DNA of 64,000 nt from JBFWYO01 sp050186335 (lineage in GTDB: Bacteria; Pseudomonadota; Alphaproteobacteria; Bin65). The notes under the pieces are model-generated. The model worked only from the letters and a program-made list of their open reading frames with translations. It was not told the DNA's origin and made no database searches. Position 1 is the stretch's first letter, and every line of letters begins with the position of its first letter. The translations under genes were made by a program, and so were the position numbers. The DNA lies in contig JBFWYO010000001.1 of the NCBI GenBank assembly GCA_050186335.1, forward strand, positions 1-64,000, given 5' to 3'. This document shows positions 26,502 through 35,580 of this stretch, piece after piece.

Positions 26502-27616
26502 GAAGCTGCTCCTGTCGCATTGCCCGCCGCCCAGCGGGTCATCTGTTCGGCGGTCCACTCGCCGTCCAAGGTTGCCGCCATCCGTTGGCCGATCACGGCG
26601 CCGAACTTGAAACCGTGGCCGGAAAAGCCGGTCAGCACCCAACCGCGCCGGCCGAGTTTCTCGACGATGAACCGCTCGTCCGGCTCGACGGTGTAGAAGC
26701 ACGTCTTGGCAAAGTCGAGCCTGTATTGATCGAAATCGACCAGCCGCTTGCGGCACAAGGCGAGCAGCGTCTCGGCTTCGGCTTTGCTTGGTTCGCGGTC
26801 GCGGTCGGGCTCGCCGATCAGCGAGAACACGTGGTCGCCGACCTTGAGCCCCGTGCCGGCCACCGGTGGCAGCAGATAGAAGCCCCTGGCGTGCGAAATA
26901 TCCAACAGCACCGGGCCCTTCCGCCACGCCGCCAGGAGCGTCGCGGGCGGCTTCAGATAGGTGACGATCTGGCGCGACGGGGTGACACGATTGGCCAGCC
27001 GCGGCAGCAGCCGAGTTACCCAAGCGCCTGCGGCCACGACGACCTGGTCGGCCCGCTCGCGCACGCCATCCTCCAGGATCACGGTGGCCAATTCCGGATC
27101 GATGTCCTTGACCGGCGTCCTGGCGCGCACCGAGGCGCCATGGCCGGCCAACCATTCGCCCAGCGCTTCGACGATGCGGTCGGCCAGCAGCGCGCCGCCT
27201 TGCGGCGTGAACAGGCCGCCGTCGATCTCATCGGTGCGGAACAGCGGAAAACGCTCGGCGACCTGTTGTTTGCTGAAGTCGTCGAATGCGACCCCGGCGG
27301 CGCGCAGCGACGCGCGCGTGGCATCGGCCCAGCCCATGCGTTCCGAATCGATCGCCAGCGCGCCGGTCTCGACGTAAAGGCGTTGGCCCAGATCGCGCCA
27401 CAACGTCTCCCAGGCGGCGAACGCCATGTCGACCATGCGCGTGTAGCCGAGCGCCGCGCCGTAGGCATGGCGAATGATACGATGCTGATCGACCGACGAG
27501 CCGAGCGGGTTGGGGATGGCGCCGCGTTCGAACAAAGTCACCGCATGGCCGCGCTTGGTCAGCGCCCAGGCGGTCGACAAACCCATGATCCCGCCGCCGA
27601 CGACGATGATTTTCAT
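26498..27616 (-). CDS. FAD-dependent amine oxidase (SolA/monomeric sarcosine oxidase-like)
   Basis: 372 residues. The N-terminal FAD loop is VVGGGIMGLSTAW (5-17). The CFYTVEPDERFIVE segment and the C-terminal GFSGHGFKFG motif are typical of the N-methyltryptophan/sarcosine oxidase group, in which the Cys binds FAD covalently. The substrate (an N-methyl or secondary amino acid) is not determined by sequence. It probably shares a transcript with pyrF and may relate to the cyclodeaminase-like gene 96 bases upstream. Confidence 0.85.
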   Translation of the reverse strand: MKIIVVGGGIMGLSTAWALTKRGHAVTLFERGAIPNPLGSSVDQHRIIRHAYGAALGYTRMVDMAFAAWETLWRDLGQRLYVETGALAIDSERMGWADATRASLRAAGVAFDDFSKQQVAERFPLFRTDEIDGGLFTPQGGALLADRIVEALGEWLAGHGASVRARTPVKDIDPELATVILEDGVRERADQVVVAAGAWVTRLLPRLANRVTPSRQIVTYLKPPATLLAAWRKGPVLLDISHARGFYLLPPVAGTGLKVGDHVFSLIGEPDRDREPSKAEAETLLALCRKRLVDFDQYRLDFAKTCFYTVEPDERFIVEKLGRRGWVLTGFSGHGFKFGAVIGQRMAATLDGEWTAEQMTRWAAGNATGAAS

Positions 27617-27712
27617 CGGCCGCGAACCTTTTCTTTTGCTTCACCCATTACGGGCGAGGGGGCTTCGGCGGACCGGCAAGGCAACCCGACATTCGAATAA
27701 ATATTCAACATG

Positions 27713-28681
27713 CTATTTACCGGCGCCGTGCAACGTTTCGGCGGCTTCGGCGCGACCATAGGCGAGTTCGGCGGCGGCAAGGTCTTCCAGGGCCGTGCCG
27801 ACGGATTTGAACAAGGTGATCTCGTCGCGCGCGCCGCGGCCCGCGATCGCGCCGCGGGTCAGGCCGAACAGATCGCCGTGCACGTCGCTTCTGGCGATCA
27901 CGCCGGTGGCGAGCGGCTGCACCACGTCGCCGGCTTCCTTCAAGGCGCCGTCCAGCGTATCCACATAGACCCGCGCGCGACGGATCGCCTCGTCGTCGGC
28001 CTCGCGCATCTCGGGCGTGAAACCGCCGACCAGATCGACGTGCTGGCCGGGTTTCAACCAGCGGCCAAGGATCAGCGCCGCGTGCGAGAGGGTGGCGCAG
28101 CTGACGATGTCGGCCTGGGCCACGGCATGCTCCAGGTTGTCGGTGGCGCCGACCTCAAGGCTGGGGGCATTCAGCCGCGCCGCCAGCGCCCGGGCTTTGG
28201 CGGCGTCGCGGCCCCAGATCAGCACCCGCCGCAGCGGCCGGGCGGCGGCGTGGGCGCCGATCAGATGGGGTGCCAGGGTACCGGTGCCGACCATCAGCAG
28301 CGTCCGCGCGTCCTCGCGGGCCAGGTAGGTCGCCGCCAGCGCCGACGCCGCTCCGGTGCGTCGGGCGGTGAGCGCAGTACCGTCGACCAGGGCGCGGGGC
28401 TCGCCGGTCGTGGCGTCGAGCAGCAGATACTGGCCCATGACGCCCGGCAGGTCGCGCGCGCCGTTGCCCGGAAACACCGTGACGATCTTGACGCCGATAT
28501 GCCCGCCCGCGCGCCAGGCCGGCATGATCAACAGGGTCCCGTCGGGGGCACCGGCGGTCTTGACCGTGTGGTGATGCCGCACGGGCAGTTCGCAGCCGGC
28601 CCGGAACATCGCGCGCAACGCTTCGATCAGGCCTGGATAATCGAGCAGCCGGTGCACGGCCGCTTGGTCGATCATGCGCAT
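27713..28681 (-). CDS. Ornithine cyclodeaminase / mu-crystallin family protein
   Basis: 322 residues. GVKIVTVFPGN and GTALTARRTGAASALA mark the substrate- and cofactor-binding parts of the family, followed by a Rossmann loop LLMVGTGTLAPHLIGAH and LVGGFTPEMREAD. Relatives include ornithine cyclodeaminase, alanine dehydrogenase and ketimine (pyrroline-2-carboxylate) reductases; which reaction this one performs is open. Its place beside an amine oxidase suggests imine or cyclic amino acid metabolism. It begins 12 bases after the lapA-like gene. Confidence 0.85.
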   Translation of the reverse strand: MRMIDQAAVHRLLDYPGLIEALRAMFRAGCELPVRHHHTVKTAGAPDGTLLIMPAWRAGGHIGVKIVTVFPGNGARDLPGVMGQYLLLDATTGEPRALVDGTALTARRTGAASALAATYLAREDARTLLMVGTGTLAPHLIGAHAAARPLRRVLIWGRDAAKARALAARLNAPSLEVGATDNLEHAVAQADIVSCATLSHAALILGRWLKPGQHVDLVGGFTPEMREADDEAIRRARVYVDTLDGALKEAGDVVQPLATGVIARSDVHGDLFGLTRGAIAGRGARDEITLFKSVGTALEDLAAAELAYGRAEAAETLHGAGK

Positions 28682-28693
28682 GGCGGGGCCTCG

Positions 28694-29020
28694 CTACGGC
28701 CGCGCGGGCGGCGTGGCGGTCAGTTTCTTCTCGGCATCGGCGACCTGGCGCTTGGCGGTGTCCAGCTGCGCCGAGACCTGGCGCAGATCGCGGGCGTTCT
28801 GCGCCGCCCGGTCGCGCCGGCGGATCCCGGACAGCCACGCGATGATGACGCCGACACAGAAGCCGAAGAACACCGCGATCAGCACGATGGCGAACAGCGG
28901 CAGATCGACGGCAAACGGCAGCGGCCAGAGATCGATCGGCGTGCGGACGAAATTATGCACGGCGAAGTTTACCGTTACGGCAGCCACGACAATGGCGATA
29001 GCCCAGCCGACATATTTCAT
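28694..29020 (-). CDS. LapA-domain (DUF1049) inner membrane protein
   Basis: 108 residues with two membrane helices (about 5-25 and 38-65) followed by a basic RRRDRAAQ stretch and a coiled-coil tail (about 75-100). This is the layout of LapA-domain proteins, which in E. coli link to LPS assembly control through LapB and FtsH. No LapB is seen in this window. It is 71 bases downstream of ihfB, a common placement in alphaproteobacteria. Confidence 0.8.
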   Translation of the reverse strand: MKYVGWAIAIVVAAVTVNFAVHNFVRTPIDLWPLPFAVDLPLFAIVLIAVFFGFCVGVIIAWLSGIRRRDRAAQNARDLRQVSAQLDTAKRQVADAEKKLTATPPARP

Positions 29021-29091
29021 GGCCGTCGATCCATAGGCTTGCAGTTGCTAAACATGCGCCGGGCGGCGGCGGGGCCGAGGCCCGGTGGGCG

Positions 29092-29376
29092 TTACGACTT
29101 GCCGTTCAGCTTTTCGCGCAGTTCCTTGCCCGACTTGAAGTAGGGCACGCGCTTTTGCATCACGGCGACGGTGGCGCCGGTGCGCGGGTTGCGGCCGACG
29201 CGCGGCTCGCGCATCTTGACCGAGAACGCGCCGAAGCCGCGCAGTTCCACGCGATAGCCCTTCTCGAGCGCAACCGAGATCTCATCGAAGATCGTGGTTA
29301 CGATTCGCTCGACATCGCGGTGGAACAGATGCGGGTTCCGTTCGGCGATATGTTGAATAAGTTCGGACTTGGTCAT
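29092..29376 (-). CDS. ihfB: Integration host factor subunit beta
   Basis: 94 residues, an HU/IHF fold. The N-terminus MTKSELIQHIAERNPHLF and the DNA-bending arm with GRNPRTGATV are typical of IhfB, and the position after rpsA confirms the beta assignment. With IhfA it bends DNA at specific sites in the nucleoid and assists sigma-54 promoters and recombination. A terminator lies between rpsA and this gene, so it probably has its own promoter in the 273-base gap. Confidence 0.94.
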   Translation of the reverse strand: MTKSELIQHIAERNPHLFHRDVERIVTTIFDEISVALEKGYRVELRGFGAFSVKMREPRVGRNPRTGATVAVMQKRVPYFKSGKELREKLNGKS

Positions 29377-29587
29377 GACGACAGGTCGATCGCGGGGGGC
29401 CAGAGTCTGGTGTGCGATGCCGGCGCGCTAACGCGTCGCAACAGGGCTATGAACCTGCCAAAGCCCCCACGCGCCGTCAAGTGTAAGTCTTTCTATTTGC
29501 ACCGTTTTTCTTAACGACCCGCAAACGCGCTCAAGCACGATTCAAAGCCTCGCGTCAAGCCCCCGAATCGGCCGCTTTGTGCACAAG

Positions 29588-29627
29588 CAAAAGCCGCGGA
29601 CTGCGAAGCAACCCGCGGCTTTTTTCG
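29588..29627 (-). terminator. Intrinsic terminator after rpsA
   Basis: Stem AAGCCGCGG / CCGCGGCTT with a roughly 17-base loop; read on the minus strand it ends in CTTTTG, and on the plus strand in six T. It lies 23 bases beyond the rpsA stop. Confidence 0.8.
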
Positions 29628-29649
29628 GAATCTGTAGAGTCGAGCGCGA

Positions 29650-31431
29650 TTAAGCTTCTTCGCTCTCGTCGTCGTCCGACTTGTCCTTGTCGGCTTCCTT
29701 ATCTTTGCGCGCCTTGCGGGCTTTGCCCTCGTCTTCGCGCCGTTTCAGCGCGGCGCCGAGAATGTCGCCCAGGCTGGCGCCGCTGTCGGACGAGCCGTAC
29801 TGCGCCATCGCCTTCTTGTCCTCCTCGAGCTCGCGCGCCTTGATCGACAGGGCGAGCTTGCGCGAGGATTTTTCGATGTTGGTGATCTTGGCATCGACCT
29901 TTTCGCCGACGGCGAAACGATCCGGCCGCTGTTCGCTGCGGTCGCGCGATAGTTCGGCCTTGCGGATGAAGCCGGTAATGCCTTCGCTGACGTTGACTTC
30001 GATGCCGCCGTCGGTGATCGCAGTGACCGTGCAGGTGACCACATCGCCCTTCTTCAAGGCGCCGGCGGCACCCTCGAACGGGTCCTTTTCCAGCTGCTTG
30101 ATGCCCAGGCTGATGCGCTCTTTCTCGGCGTCGATCTCGAGCACCTTGAACTTGACCACGTTGCCCTTGGCATGGTCCTGGATCGCCTTGTCGCCGGGCT
30201 TGTTCCAGTCGAGATCCGACATGTGAACCATGCCGTCGATTTCGCCGGGCAGGCCGATGAACAGGCCGAACTCGGTGATGTTCTTGATCTCGCCTTCCAG
30301 CTCGGTGCCGGGCGGGTACTTTTCCGCGAACACCTGCCACGGATTGTCCGTGCACTGCTTCAGGCCGAGGCTGATGCGCCGGCGCTGGGCGTCCACGTCG
30401 AGCACCATGACTTCGACCTCTTGGCTGGTCGAAACGATCTTGCCCGGATGCACGTTCTTCTTGGTCCAGCTCATTTCCGAGACGTGCACCAAACCCTCGA
30501 TGCCCGGCTCCAGCTCGACGAACGCGCCGTAGTCGGTGATGTTGGTGACGCGGCCCTTGAGCTTCATGCCCTTCGGATACTTCGAATCCACGCCCGACCA
30601 CGGGTCGGCCTCGAGCTGCTTCATGCCCAGGCTGATGCGCTGGGTTTCGGCGTTAAACCGAATCACCTGCACTTCGACCGTCTGGCCGATGCTGAGCACT
30701 TCGGACGGATGGTTGACGCGCTTCCACGAAATGTCGGTGACGTGGAGCAGACCGTCGATGCCGCCGAGATCCACGAATGCACCGTAATCGGTGATGTTCT
30801 TGACCACGCCTTGCAGCACTTGGCCTTCGGCCAGGTTGGAGACCAGTTCCGAACGCGCCTCCTGGCGCGTTTCTTCGAGCACGGCGCGGCGCGAAACCAC
30901 GATGTTGCCGCGCGCGCGATCCATCTTGAGGATCTGGAACGGCTGCGGGGAACCCATGAGCGGGCCGACATCGCGCACCGGGCGGATGTCGACCTGGCTG
31001 CCCGGCAGGAACGCCACGGCGCCCGAAAGATCGACCGTGAAGCCGCCTTTGACGCGGCCGAAGATCGTGCCGGTGACGCGCTGGCTTTCGTTGAAGGCTT
31101 TCTCGAGCTGAATCCACGATTCTTCGCGGCGCGCTTTTTCGCGGCTTAGGACTGCTTCGCCGGCGGCGTTTTCCATGCGCTCGATGTAGACGTCGACCGT
31201 GTCGCCGGCCTTGATCTCGCCGACCTGGCCGGGTCCGCCGAATTCGCGCACCGAGATGCGCCCTTCGGCCTTGAGGCCGACATCGATCACGGCGATGTCG
31301 TTTTCGATCGCGACGACGCGGCCTTTGACGACGCGGCCTTCGAAGCGCTTGGTGGTGCCGAACGATTCTTCGAGCAGAGCGGCGAAATCTTCGCCGCCCG
31401 CTTTGACGGGGGTTTGGGCCGTATTGGCCAT
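29650..31431 (-). CDS. rpsA: 30S ribosomal protein S1
   Basis: 593 residues, with six S1 RNA-binding repeats. The central repeats carry the recurring GxVxNITDYGAFVxL pattern (for instance near 205, 290 and 375), and the N-terminal two are divergent as usual. It binds mRNA at the small subunit and unfolds leaders for initiation. The C-terminus is a highly charged Lys/Asp/Glu tail of about 30 residues. It begins 215 bases from the end of cmk, the conserved cmk-rpsA-ihfB order. Confidence 0.96.
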   Translation of the reverse strand: MANTAQTPVKAGGEDFAALLEESFGTTKRFEGRVVKGRVVAIENDIAVIDVGLKAEGRISVREFGGPGQVGEIKAGDTVDVYIERMENAAGEAVLSREKARREESWIQLEKAFNESQRVTGTIFGRVKGGFTVDLSGAVAFLPGSQVDIRPVRDVGPLMGSPQPFQILKMDRARGNIVVSRRAVLEETRQEARSELVSNLAEGQVLQGVVKNITDYGAFVDLGGIDGLLHVTDISWKRVNHPSEVLSIGQTVEVQVIRFNAETQRISLGMKQLEADPWSGVDSKYPKGMKLKGRVTNITDYGAFVELEPGIEGLVHVSEMSWTKKNVHPGKIVSTSQEVEVMVLDVDAQRRRISLGLKQCTDNPWQVFAEKYPPGTELEGEIKNITEFGLFIGLPGEIDGMVHMSDLDWNKPGDKAIQDHAKGNVVKFKVLEIDAEKERISLGIKQLEKDPFEGAAGALKKGDVVTCTVTAITDGGIEVNVSEGITGFIRKAELSRDRSEQRPDRFAVGEKVDAKITNIEKSSRKLALSIKARELEEDKKAMAQYGSSDSGASLGDILGAALKRREDEGKARKARKDKEADKDKSDDDESEEA

Positions 31432-31646
31432 GGTGCTTGGTTTCCTTTCAGATCCAGGACGCCGTGGTGCCGTTGGCTGATCGCTTCCCGTCGTCCTGTA
31501 CCGTCCGCGCGACCGTTTCGCGCGGGCGGGCTGTCAGGGCGAGGGCCGGGCCGGTGGAACCGTGCTTCGGCGTCTCTGGGCGACCCTCACCTCTACGGCA
31601 CCGGCTGAGCCGCGTGCGGGGAGGCTGGGATCGGGACGTTTCGGGC

Positions 31647-32318
31647 TTATAACCGAGGCAAAACGTAGGATAGGGCGGTCTTAAACACCCCATCCGCGTC
31701 GAGCGCCGTGGAATCCAGCCGATACGCGTCTTCGGCCGGTTTCAACGGGGCGATGCTGCGGTCGCTATCCCTGGCGTCGCGGGCCTGCAGGTCTTGCAGG
31801 ACGGCCGCTGGTATAGCCGCCTCGCCGCGGGCTTGCAACTCCTTGAATCGGCGGTTGGCGCGGGCTTCGACCGAGGCGGTGACGAAGAGTTTTATCGGGG
31901 CATCGGGACAGATCACGGTACCGGCGTCGCGCCCGTCCAGCACCGCGCCGTTTTTTCCGCCCGGCGGCGCGGCGGCGAAGCGGCGCTGGAAATCCAGCAG
32001 CGCCGCGCGCACCGAAGGTATCGCGGCGACCTTCGATGCGGCATCGGCGGCGGCGTTGGTGCGCAGATCCGGATCGGCCAGCAGCGATGCGAATTCGTTG
32101 GCGCTCATCGTTTCGGCGGCACGCGTCGCGGCTTGCGCGTCGGTCGGCGCGTTTCCCGCGCGCAGCGTTTTCAGTCCGACCGCGCGGTAAATGGCGCCGG
32201 TGTCGAGATAGGCAAAACCAAAATAATCGGCGAGCCGGCGCGCCAGCGTGCCCTTGCCGGCCGCGGCCGGCCCGTCGATGGTGATGACGGTGGGTTTTGC
32301 GATCGGGGGCTTGCTCAT
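31647..32318 (-). CDS. cmk: Cytidylate kinase
   Basis: 223 residues. The P-loop TIDGPAAAGKGTLARRL is near 13-29, with YLDTGAIYR and LDGRDAGTVICPDA in the CMP-binding part. It makes CDP and dCDP. ATG 32318 overlaps the aroA stop (ATGA); the frame open further upstream to 32567 lies inside aroA. The family motif DGRDxGTVxxPDAxxK is intact. Confidence 0.95.
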   Translation of the reverse strand: MSKPPIAKPTVITIDGPAAAGKGTLARRLADYFGFAYLDTGAIYRAVGLKTLRAGNAPTDAQAATRAAETMSANEFASLLADPDLRTNAAADAASKVAAIPSVRAALLDFQRRFAAAPPGGKNGAVLDGRDAGTVICPDAPIKLFVTASVEARANRRFKELQARGEAAIPAAVLQDLQARDARDSDRSIAPLKPAEDAYRLDSTALDADGVFKTALSYVLPRL

Positions 32319-33649
32319 TTCGCCGTTTCGATCCTGGCGCCGAGCTTGTTCATAAAGCCCGCGAAATCCGGAAACGAGGTATCGATCATCGCGCCGTCGT
32401 CGACCGCGACCGGCCGTTCCGCCGCCGTGCCGAGCACGAGAAAACTCATGGCGATGCGGTGGTCCATGTGGGTCGCGATGCGGGCGTCGGCGAACGGCCC
32501 GCGCGGCGGCTTGCCGGTGCCGTGCACGACCAGGTAGTCGGCACCCTCCTCGATTTCGACGCCGCATAATTTCAGCGCCGCCGCCACCGCCGCCAGCCGG
32601 TCGCTTTCCTTGACGCGCAGTTCCGCCAAGCCATTCATGCGCGTGCTGCCGTCGGCGCAGGCGGCGGCTGCGGCCAGGATCGGATACTCGTCAATCATCG
32701 ACGGCGCGCGTTCGGCCGGCACGTCGATGGCTTTGAGCTTGCTCGCGCGCGCGACGATATCCGCGACCGGCTCGCCGCCTTCGTTGCGCTCGTTCCGGTA
32801 CGCCAGATCGGCGCCCATCTCGCGCAGCGTCTGGTACAGGCCGGTGCGCAGCGGATTGGTGCCGACGTTGTTCAAGGTCACCTGCGCCTCGGGCACCAGC
32901 AGGGCCGCCACCAGGGCGAACGCCGCGGACGACGGGTCGCCCGGGACCACGATGTCGCTGCCGACCAGTTCCGGATAGCCGGTTACCGTGACGTGGCGCG
33001 CGTGGCCTTCGTCGCGCACCTCAACCTTGGCACCGAAATGGCGCAGCATGCGCTCGGTATGATCGCGGGTTTTTTCCGGTTCGATCACGCTGGTGGCGCC
33101 CGGCGTGTTCAACCCGGCCAGCAGCACGGCGGATTTCACCTGCGCCGAGGGCACCTTTAATGTGTAAACGATCGGCAGCGGGTCGGCGGCACCCTGCAGC
33201 ATCAGCGGCAAGCGATTGCCCGCGCGTGCCTCGAACCGCGCACCCATCTGGGTCAGCGGCTCGACCACGCGGCCCATCGGCCGCTTGCGCAACGACGCGT
33301 CGCCGGTGAAGAAACTCTTGAACGGGTGGGTCGCAACCAGGCCCATCAGCAGCCGTGCGCCGGTTCCGGAATTGCCGAGATCGAGGACGTCGCCGGGCTC
33401 GGTCAGGCCGCCCACGCCGCACCCGGACACGGCCCAGCTGCCCGGACCGGTCTGCACGATGTCCGAGCCCATCTGGCGCAGCGCAGCGGCGGTCGACAGG
33501 ATGTCCTCGCCTTCCAACAGGCCGCCGATGCGGGTGCGGCCGACCGCGACCGATCCCAGCATCAGCGCGCGGTGCGAGATCGATTTGTCGCCGGGCGGGG
33601 TGCCGGAGCCCTGCAGGCGTTTGACGGCGCGGGAAATCAGCGGACGCAC
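32315..33649 (-). CDS. aroA: 3-phosphoshikimate 1-carboxyvinyltransferase (EPSP synthase)
   Basis: 444 residues from GTG 33649, preceded by AAAGGAGTCGCC. Substrate motifs seen: PGDKSISHRALML near the N-terminus, LGNSGTGARLL, LRKRPMGR and the ELRVKESDR block. It joins shikimate-3-phosphate and PEP in the chorismate pathway. The open frame runs up to 33880, but the added residues are Arg/Pro-rich and lie before a strong ribosome site. It is likely cotranscribed with cmk. Confidence 0.95.
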   Translation of the reverse strand: MRPLISRAVKRLQGSGTPPGDKSISHRALMLGSVAVGRTRIGGLLEGEDILSTAAALRQMGSDIVQTGPGSWAVSGCGVGGLTEPGDVLDLGNSGTGARLLMGLVATHPFKSFFTGDASLRKRPMGRVVEPLTQMGARFEARAGNRLPLMLQGAADPLPIVYTLKVPSAQVKSAVLLAGLNTPGATSVIEPEKTRDHTERMLRHFGAKVEVRDEGHARHVTVTGYPELVGSDIVVPGDPSSAAFALVAALLVPEAQVTLNNVGTNPLRTGLYQTLREMGADLAYRNERNEGGEPVADIVARASKLKAIDVPAERAPSMIDEYPILAAAAACADGSTRMNGLAELRVKESDRLAAVAAALKLCGVEIEEGADYLVVHGTGKPPRGPFADARIATHMDHRIAMSFLVLGTAAERPVAVDDGAMIDTSFPDFAGFMNKLGARIETAK

Positions 33650-33894
33650 GGCGACTCCTTTCCGAAGACCGCCTGGCGGCGGGCGGTGGTTCCCTAGCAT
33701 AGAGCGGCGCGCCGCTGATAGGGCCCACGGACGACGCAGCCCCGGCCGACACGCGGAAAGCCGCGGGCGGCGCCCGACCGGGCGGGGCAAATTTGCTTTT
33801 GACAGGGGGGCGCGAAAATGGCAAAGGGCACGGCCCGATTTTGGGCCGGCCGCTTCATCCCGTGGCGCCGGCCCGTTCACGCGAGGAGACCTTA

Positions 33895-34254
33895 TTGGCC
33901 AAGGCTGAACTCGGAACCAAGCGTGTGTGCCCCAGCTGCGGCGCGCGCTTCTACGATCTTCGCCGCAATCCGGCCGCGTGCCCGAGTTGCGGCCACAGCT
34001 TCAATCCGGACGACCTGGTGCGCAGCCGTCGCGCCCGGTCTGCGCCGGCCGAAGAGCCCAAGCCGGTCGAGGAAAAGGCCAAGGCCGTGGCGGCGATCAA
34101 GCCGGCCGGCGACGATGCCGATGTGCCGGAGGAAGTCGCCGCCGATGAAGAAGCCGACGACGAATTGCTCGAGGACGCGTCGGACATCGGCGAGGACGGC
34201 GACGATATCGGCGAAGTCATGGAAAACGTCGACGAACCGGCCGAGGAACGTTGA
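33895..34254 (+). CDS. FYDLN acid domain zinc-ribbon protein (TIGR02300 family)
   Basis: 119 residues from a TTG start behind a clear GAGGAG site. Two CPSCG knuckles (C12, C15, C29, C32) flank the family motif, here FYDLRRNP instead of the usual FYDLNRNP-like wording. The rest is a very acidic Glu/Asp/Ala tail. The family is almost confined to alphaproteobacteria; function unknown. It is divergent from aroA, as in many genomes, and a TTGACA hexamer at 33799-33804 lies upstream. An in-frame ATG at 33793 would add 34 unrelated residues. Confidence 0.85.
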   Translation: MAKAELGTKRVCPSCGARFYDLRRNPAACPSCGHSFNPDDLVRSRRARSAPAEEPKPVEEKAKAVAAIKPAGDDADVPEEVAADEEADDELLEDASDIGEDGDDIGEVMENVDEPAEER

Positions 34255-34349
34255 CGCACGGCGCTTCGACGCCCAGATTCGGACTTGCCGGGCGTCCCGC
34301 GAACGCTTAAGTACTCGGCCGCCCGGCTGCCCACGCTCGGCGCAAGCTT

Positions 34350-34355
34350 TATATT
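34350..34355 (+). promoter_or_regulatory. Possible -10 element of the tRNA-Ala gene
   Basis: TATATT lies 13 bases before the tRNA, a suitable distance for a -10 box with transcription starting at about 34362. No clear -35 hexamer can be placed 17 bases upstream, so this is weak. Confidence 0.35.
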
Positions 34356-34368
34356 TTCAGGCGATAAC

Positions 34369-34444
<76 letters not shown>

Positions 34445-34460
34445 TCGCCCTAAAAAAGAA

Positions 34461-34483
34461 CCCTCCGCATGGAGGGTTTTTTT
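34461..34483 (+). terminator. Intrinsic terminator of tRNA-Ala
   Basis: CCCTCC, GCAT loop, GGAGGG, followed by seven T. Placed 17 bases after the tRNA CCA end. Confidence 0.9.
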
Positions 34484-34565
34484 ATGTGCGCAACGGGCAC
34501 CTTGGCCCGATGCGACGAAGCGATTTCGGCCGCGCCGCGCGCGACCTGGTCGGCTCGATCCGCGA

Positions 34566-35360
34566 TCACTGAAACCGGTAGGCCGCCATGCTCAGGCTGC
34601 CGAAGCTGAAGCTCGCGTGCAGCAGTTCGCCGCGCGCGCCGGGGCCGGCCGCGCCCAAGGCGACGACGATGGGCAGAAAATGCTCGTCGCTCGGCTGCGC
34701 CAAATACGCGTGCGGCGCCCGCGTGCGGTAGGCGGCCAGATCTTCCGCGTGCGGGCCGGCGACCGTGTCCTTGATCCAATCGTCGAACTCGGTCGCCCAG
34801 TCGGGCGGCGGCGCCTCGCCGCTCCAATCGAGCTGACCGAGATTGTGCACGGCGCCGCCCGAGCCGATCACGAGCACGCCTTCCCGGCGCAGCGGCGCGA
34901 GCGCGCCGCCGAGCGCGAGATGATCGGCACCCGAAAGCATGGGTTGCACGGAAAGCTGCGTCACCGGAATATCGGCCTCGGGGTACATCAGCATCAGCGG
35001 CACCCACGCGCCGTGATCGAGCCCGCGGGCGGCCGCCACTTCATGCTCGATGCCGGCGCCGTCCAGCAACTGCGCCGTGCGTGCGGCCAACGCCGGTGCG
35101 CCGGGCGCGTTATACTGCAAGCGGTACAACTCGCGCGGAAAACCGAAAAAATCGTGGATCGTGTCCGGACGCGCAACGGCGCTCACGGCCGGGCGTTCGG
35201 TTTCCCAATGCGCCGAGACGATCAGAATGGCTTTCGGCTTGCCGAGCGTCTTGCCGAGGCCCTGCAGAAAGCTCCGCGCCGGAATGTCGTCGAACGGCAA
35301 GGTCGGCGCGCCGTGGGACACGAAGACGCTCGGCCAAGTCCGGTTTCCAGGTTCCATCAT
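34566..35360 (-). CDS. Class III extradiol ring-cleavage dioxygenase, YgiD/DODA type
   Basis: 264 residues. SVFVSHGAP places the first metal-binding His at 16; SAHWE, GLDHGAWVPL and a late SDEHFLPI carry the other conserved His. This is the LigB-fold DODA/YgiD family, which opens catechol rings such as L-DOPA; the natural substrate in bacteria is usually unknown. It is read towards tRNA-Ala and divergent from hsp20, with a 220-base gap between the two starts. Confidence 0.85.
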   Translation of the reverse strand: MMEPGNRTWPSVFVSHGAPTLPFDDIPARSFLQGLGKTLGKPKAILIVSAHWETERPAVSAVARPDTIHDFFGFPRELYRLQYNAPGAPALAARTAQLLDGAGIEHEVAAARGLDHGAWVPLMLMYPEADIPVTQLSVQPMLSGADHLALGGALAPLRREGVLVIGSGGAVHNLGQLDWSGEAPPPDWATEFDDWIKDTVAGPHAEDLAAYRTRAPHAYLAQPSDEHFLPIVVALGAAGPGARGELLHASFSFGSLSMAAYRFQ

Positions 35361-35418
35361 ATCCCTGTTTATCCTTTGATCTCAGTCGCTTGCGATTCCC
35401 CGCCGGCGGCCTGCGCCC

Positions 35419-35447
35419 CTTGAATATAGGTGCGTCCGCGCCTAAAT
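35419..35447 (+). promoter_or_regulatory. Possible heat-shock (RpoH-type) promoter of hsp20
   Basis: CTTGAA at 35419-35424 matches the RpoH -35 core and is followed about 14 bases later by CGCCTAAAT, a partial match to the CCCCATnT -10 element. It lies 140-160 bases before hsp20. The -10 match is poor, so this is tentative. Confidence 0.3.
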
Positions 35448-35580
35448 GTCAGATGTTCCAAGAGGCGGTGCTTCGGGCCGTCTTTGCAGCGGGTGCCGCA
35501 CGTGACCCGCAACCGGCAGACGGTCCGCCGCGACGCGCGATCGGCTTCTGGCAAGCTCGCTCAACGGAGGAGATTGCCCC

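Noticed and set aside
33649..33880. Longer aroA N-terminus (77 extra residues)
   Set aside because: Arg/Pro-rich, unlike the family, and a strong ribosome site lies directly before GTG 33649.
33793..33894. ATG start for the FYDLN protein
   Set aside because: Extra 34 residues are not conserved and the TTG at 33895 has a GAGGAG site at the right distance.
35450..35580. ROSE-type RNA thermometer before hsp20
   Set aside because: The GGAGG site is present, but I could not place the anti-SD hairpin with the conserved UUGCU-like element.
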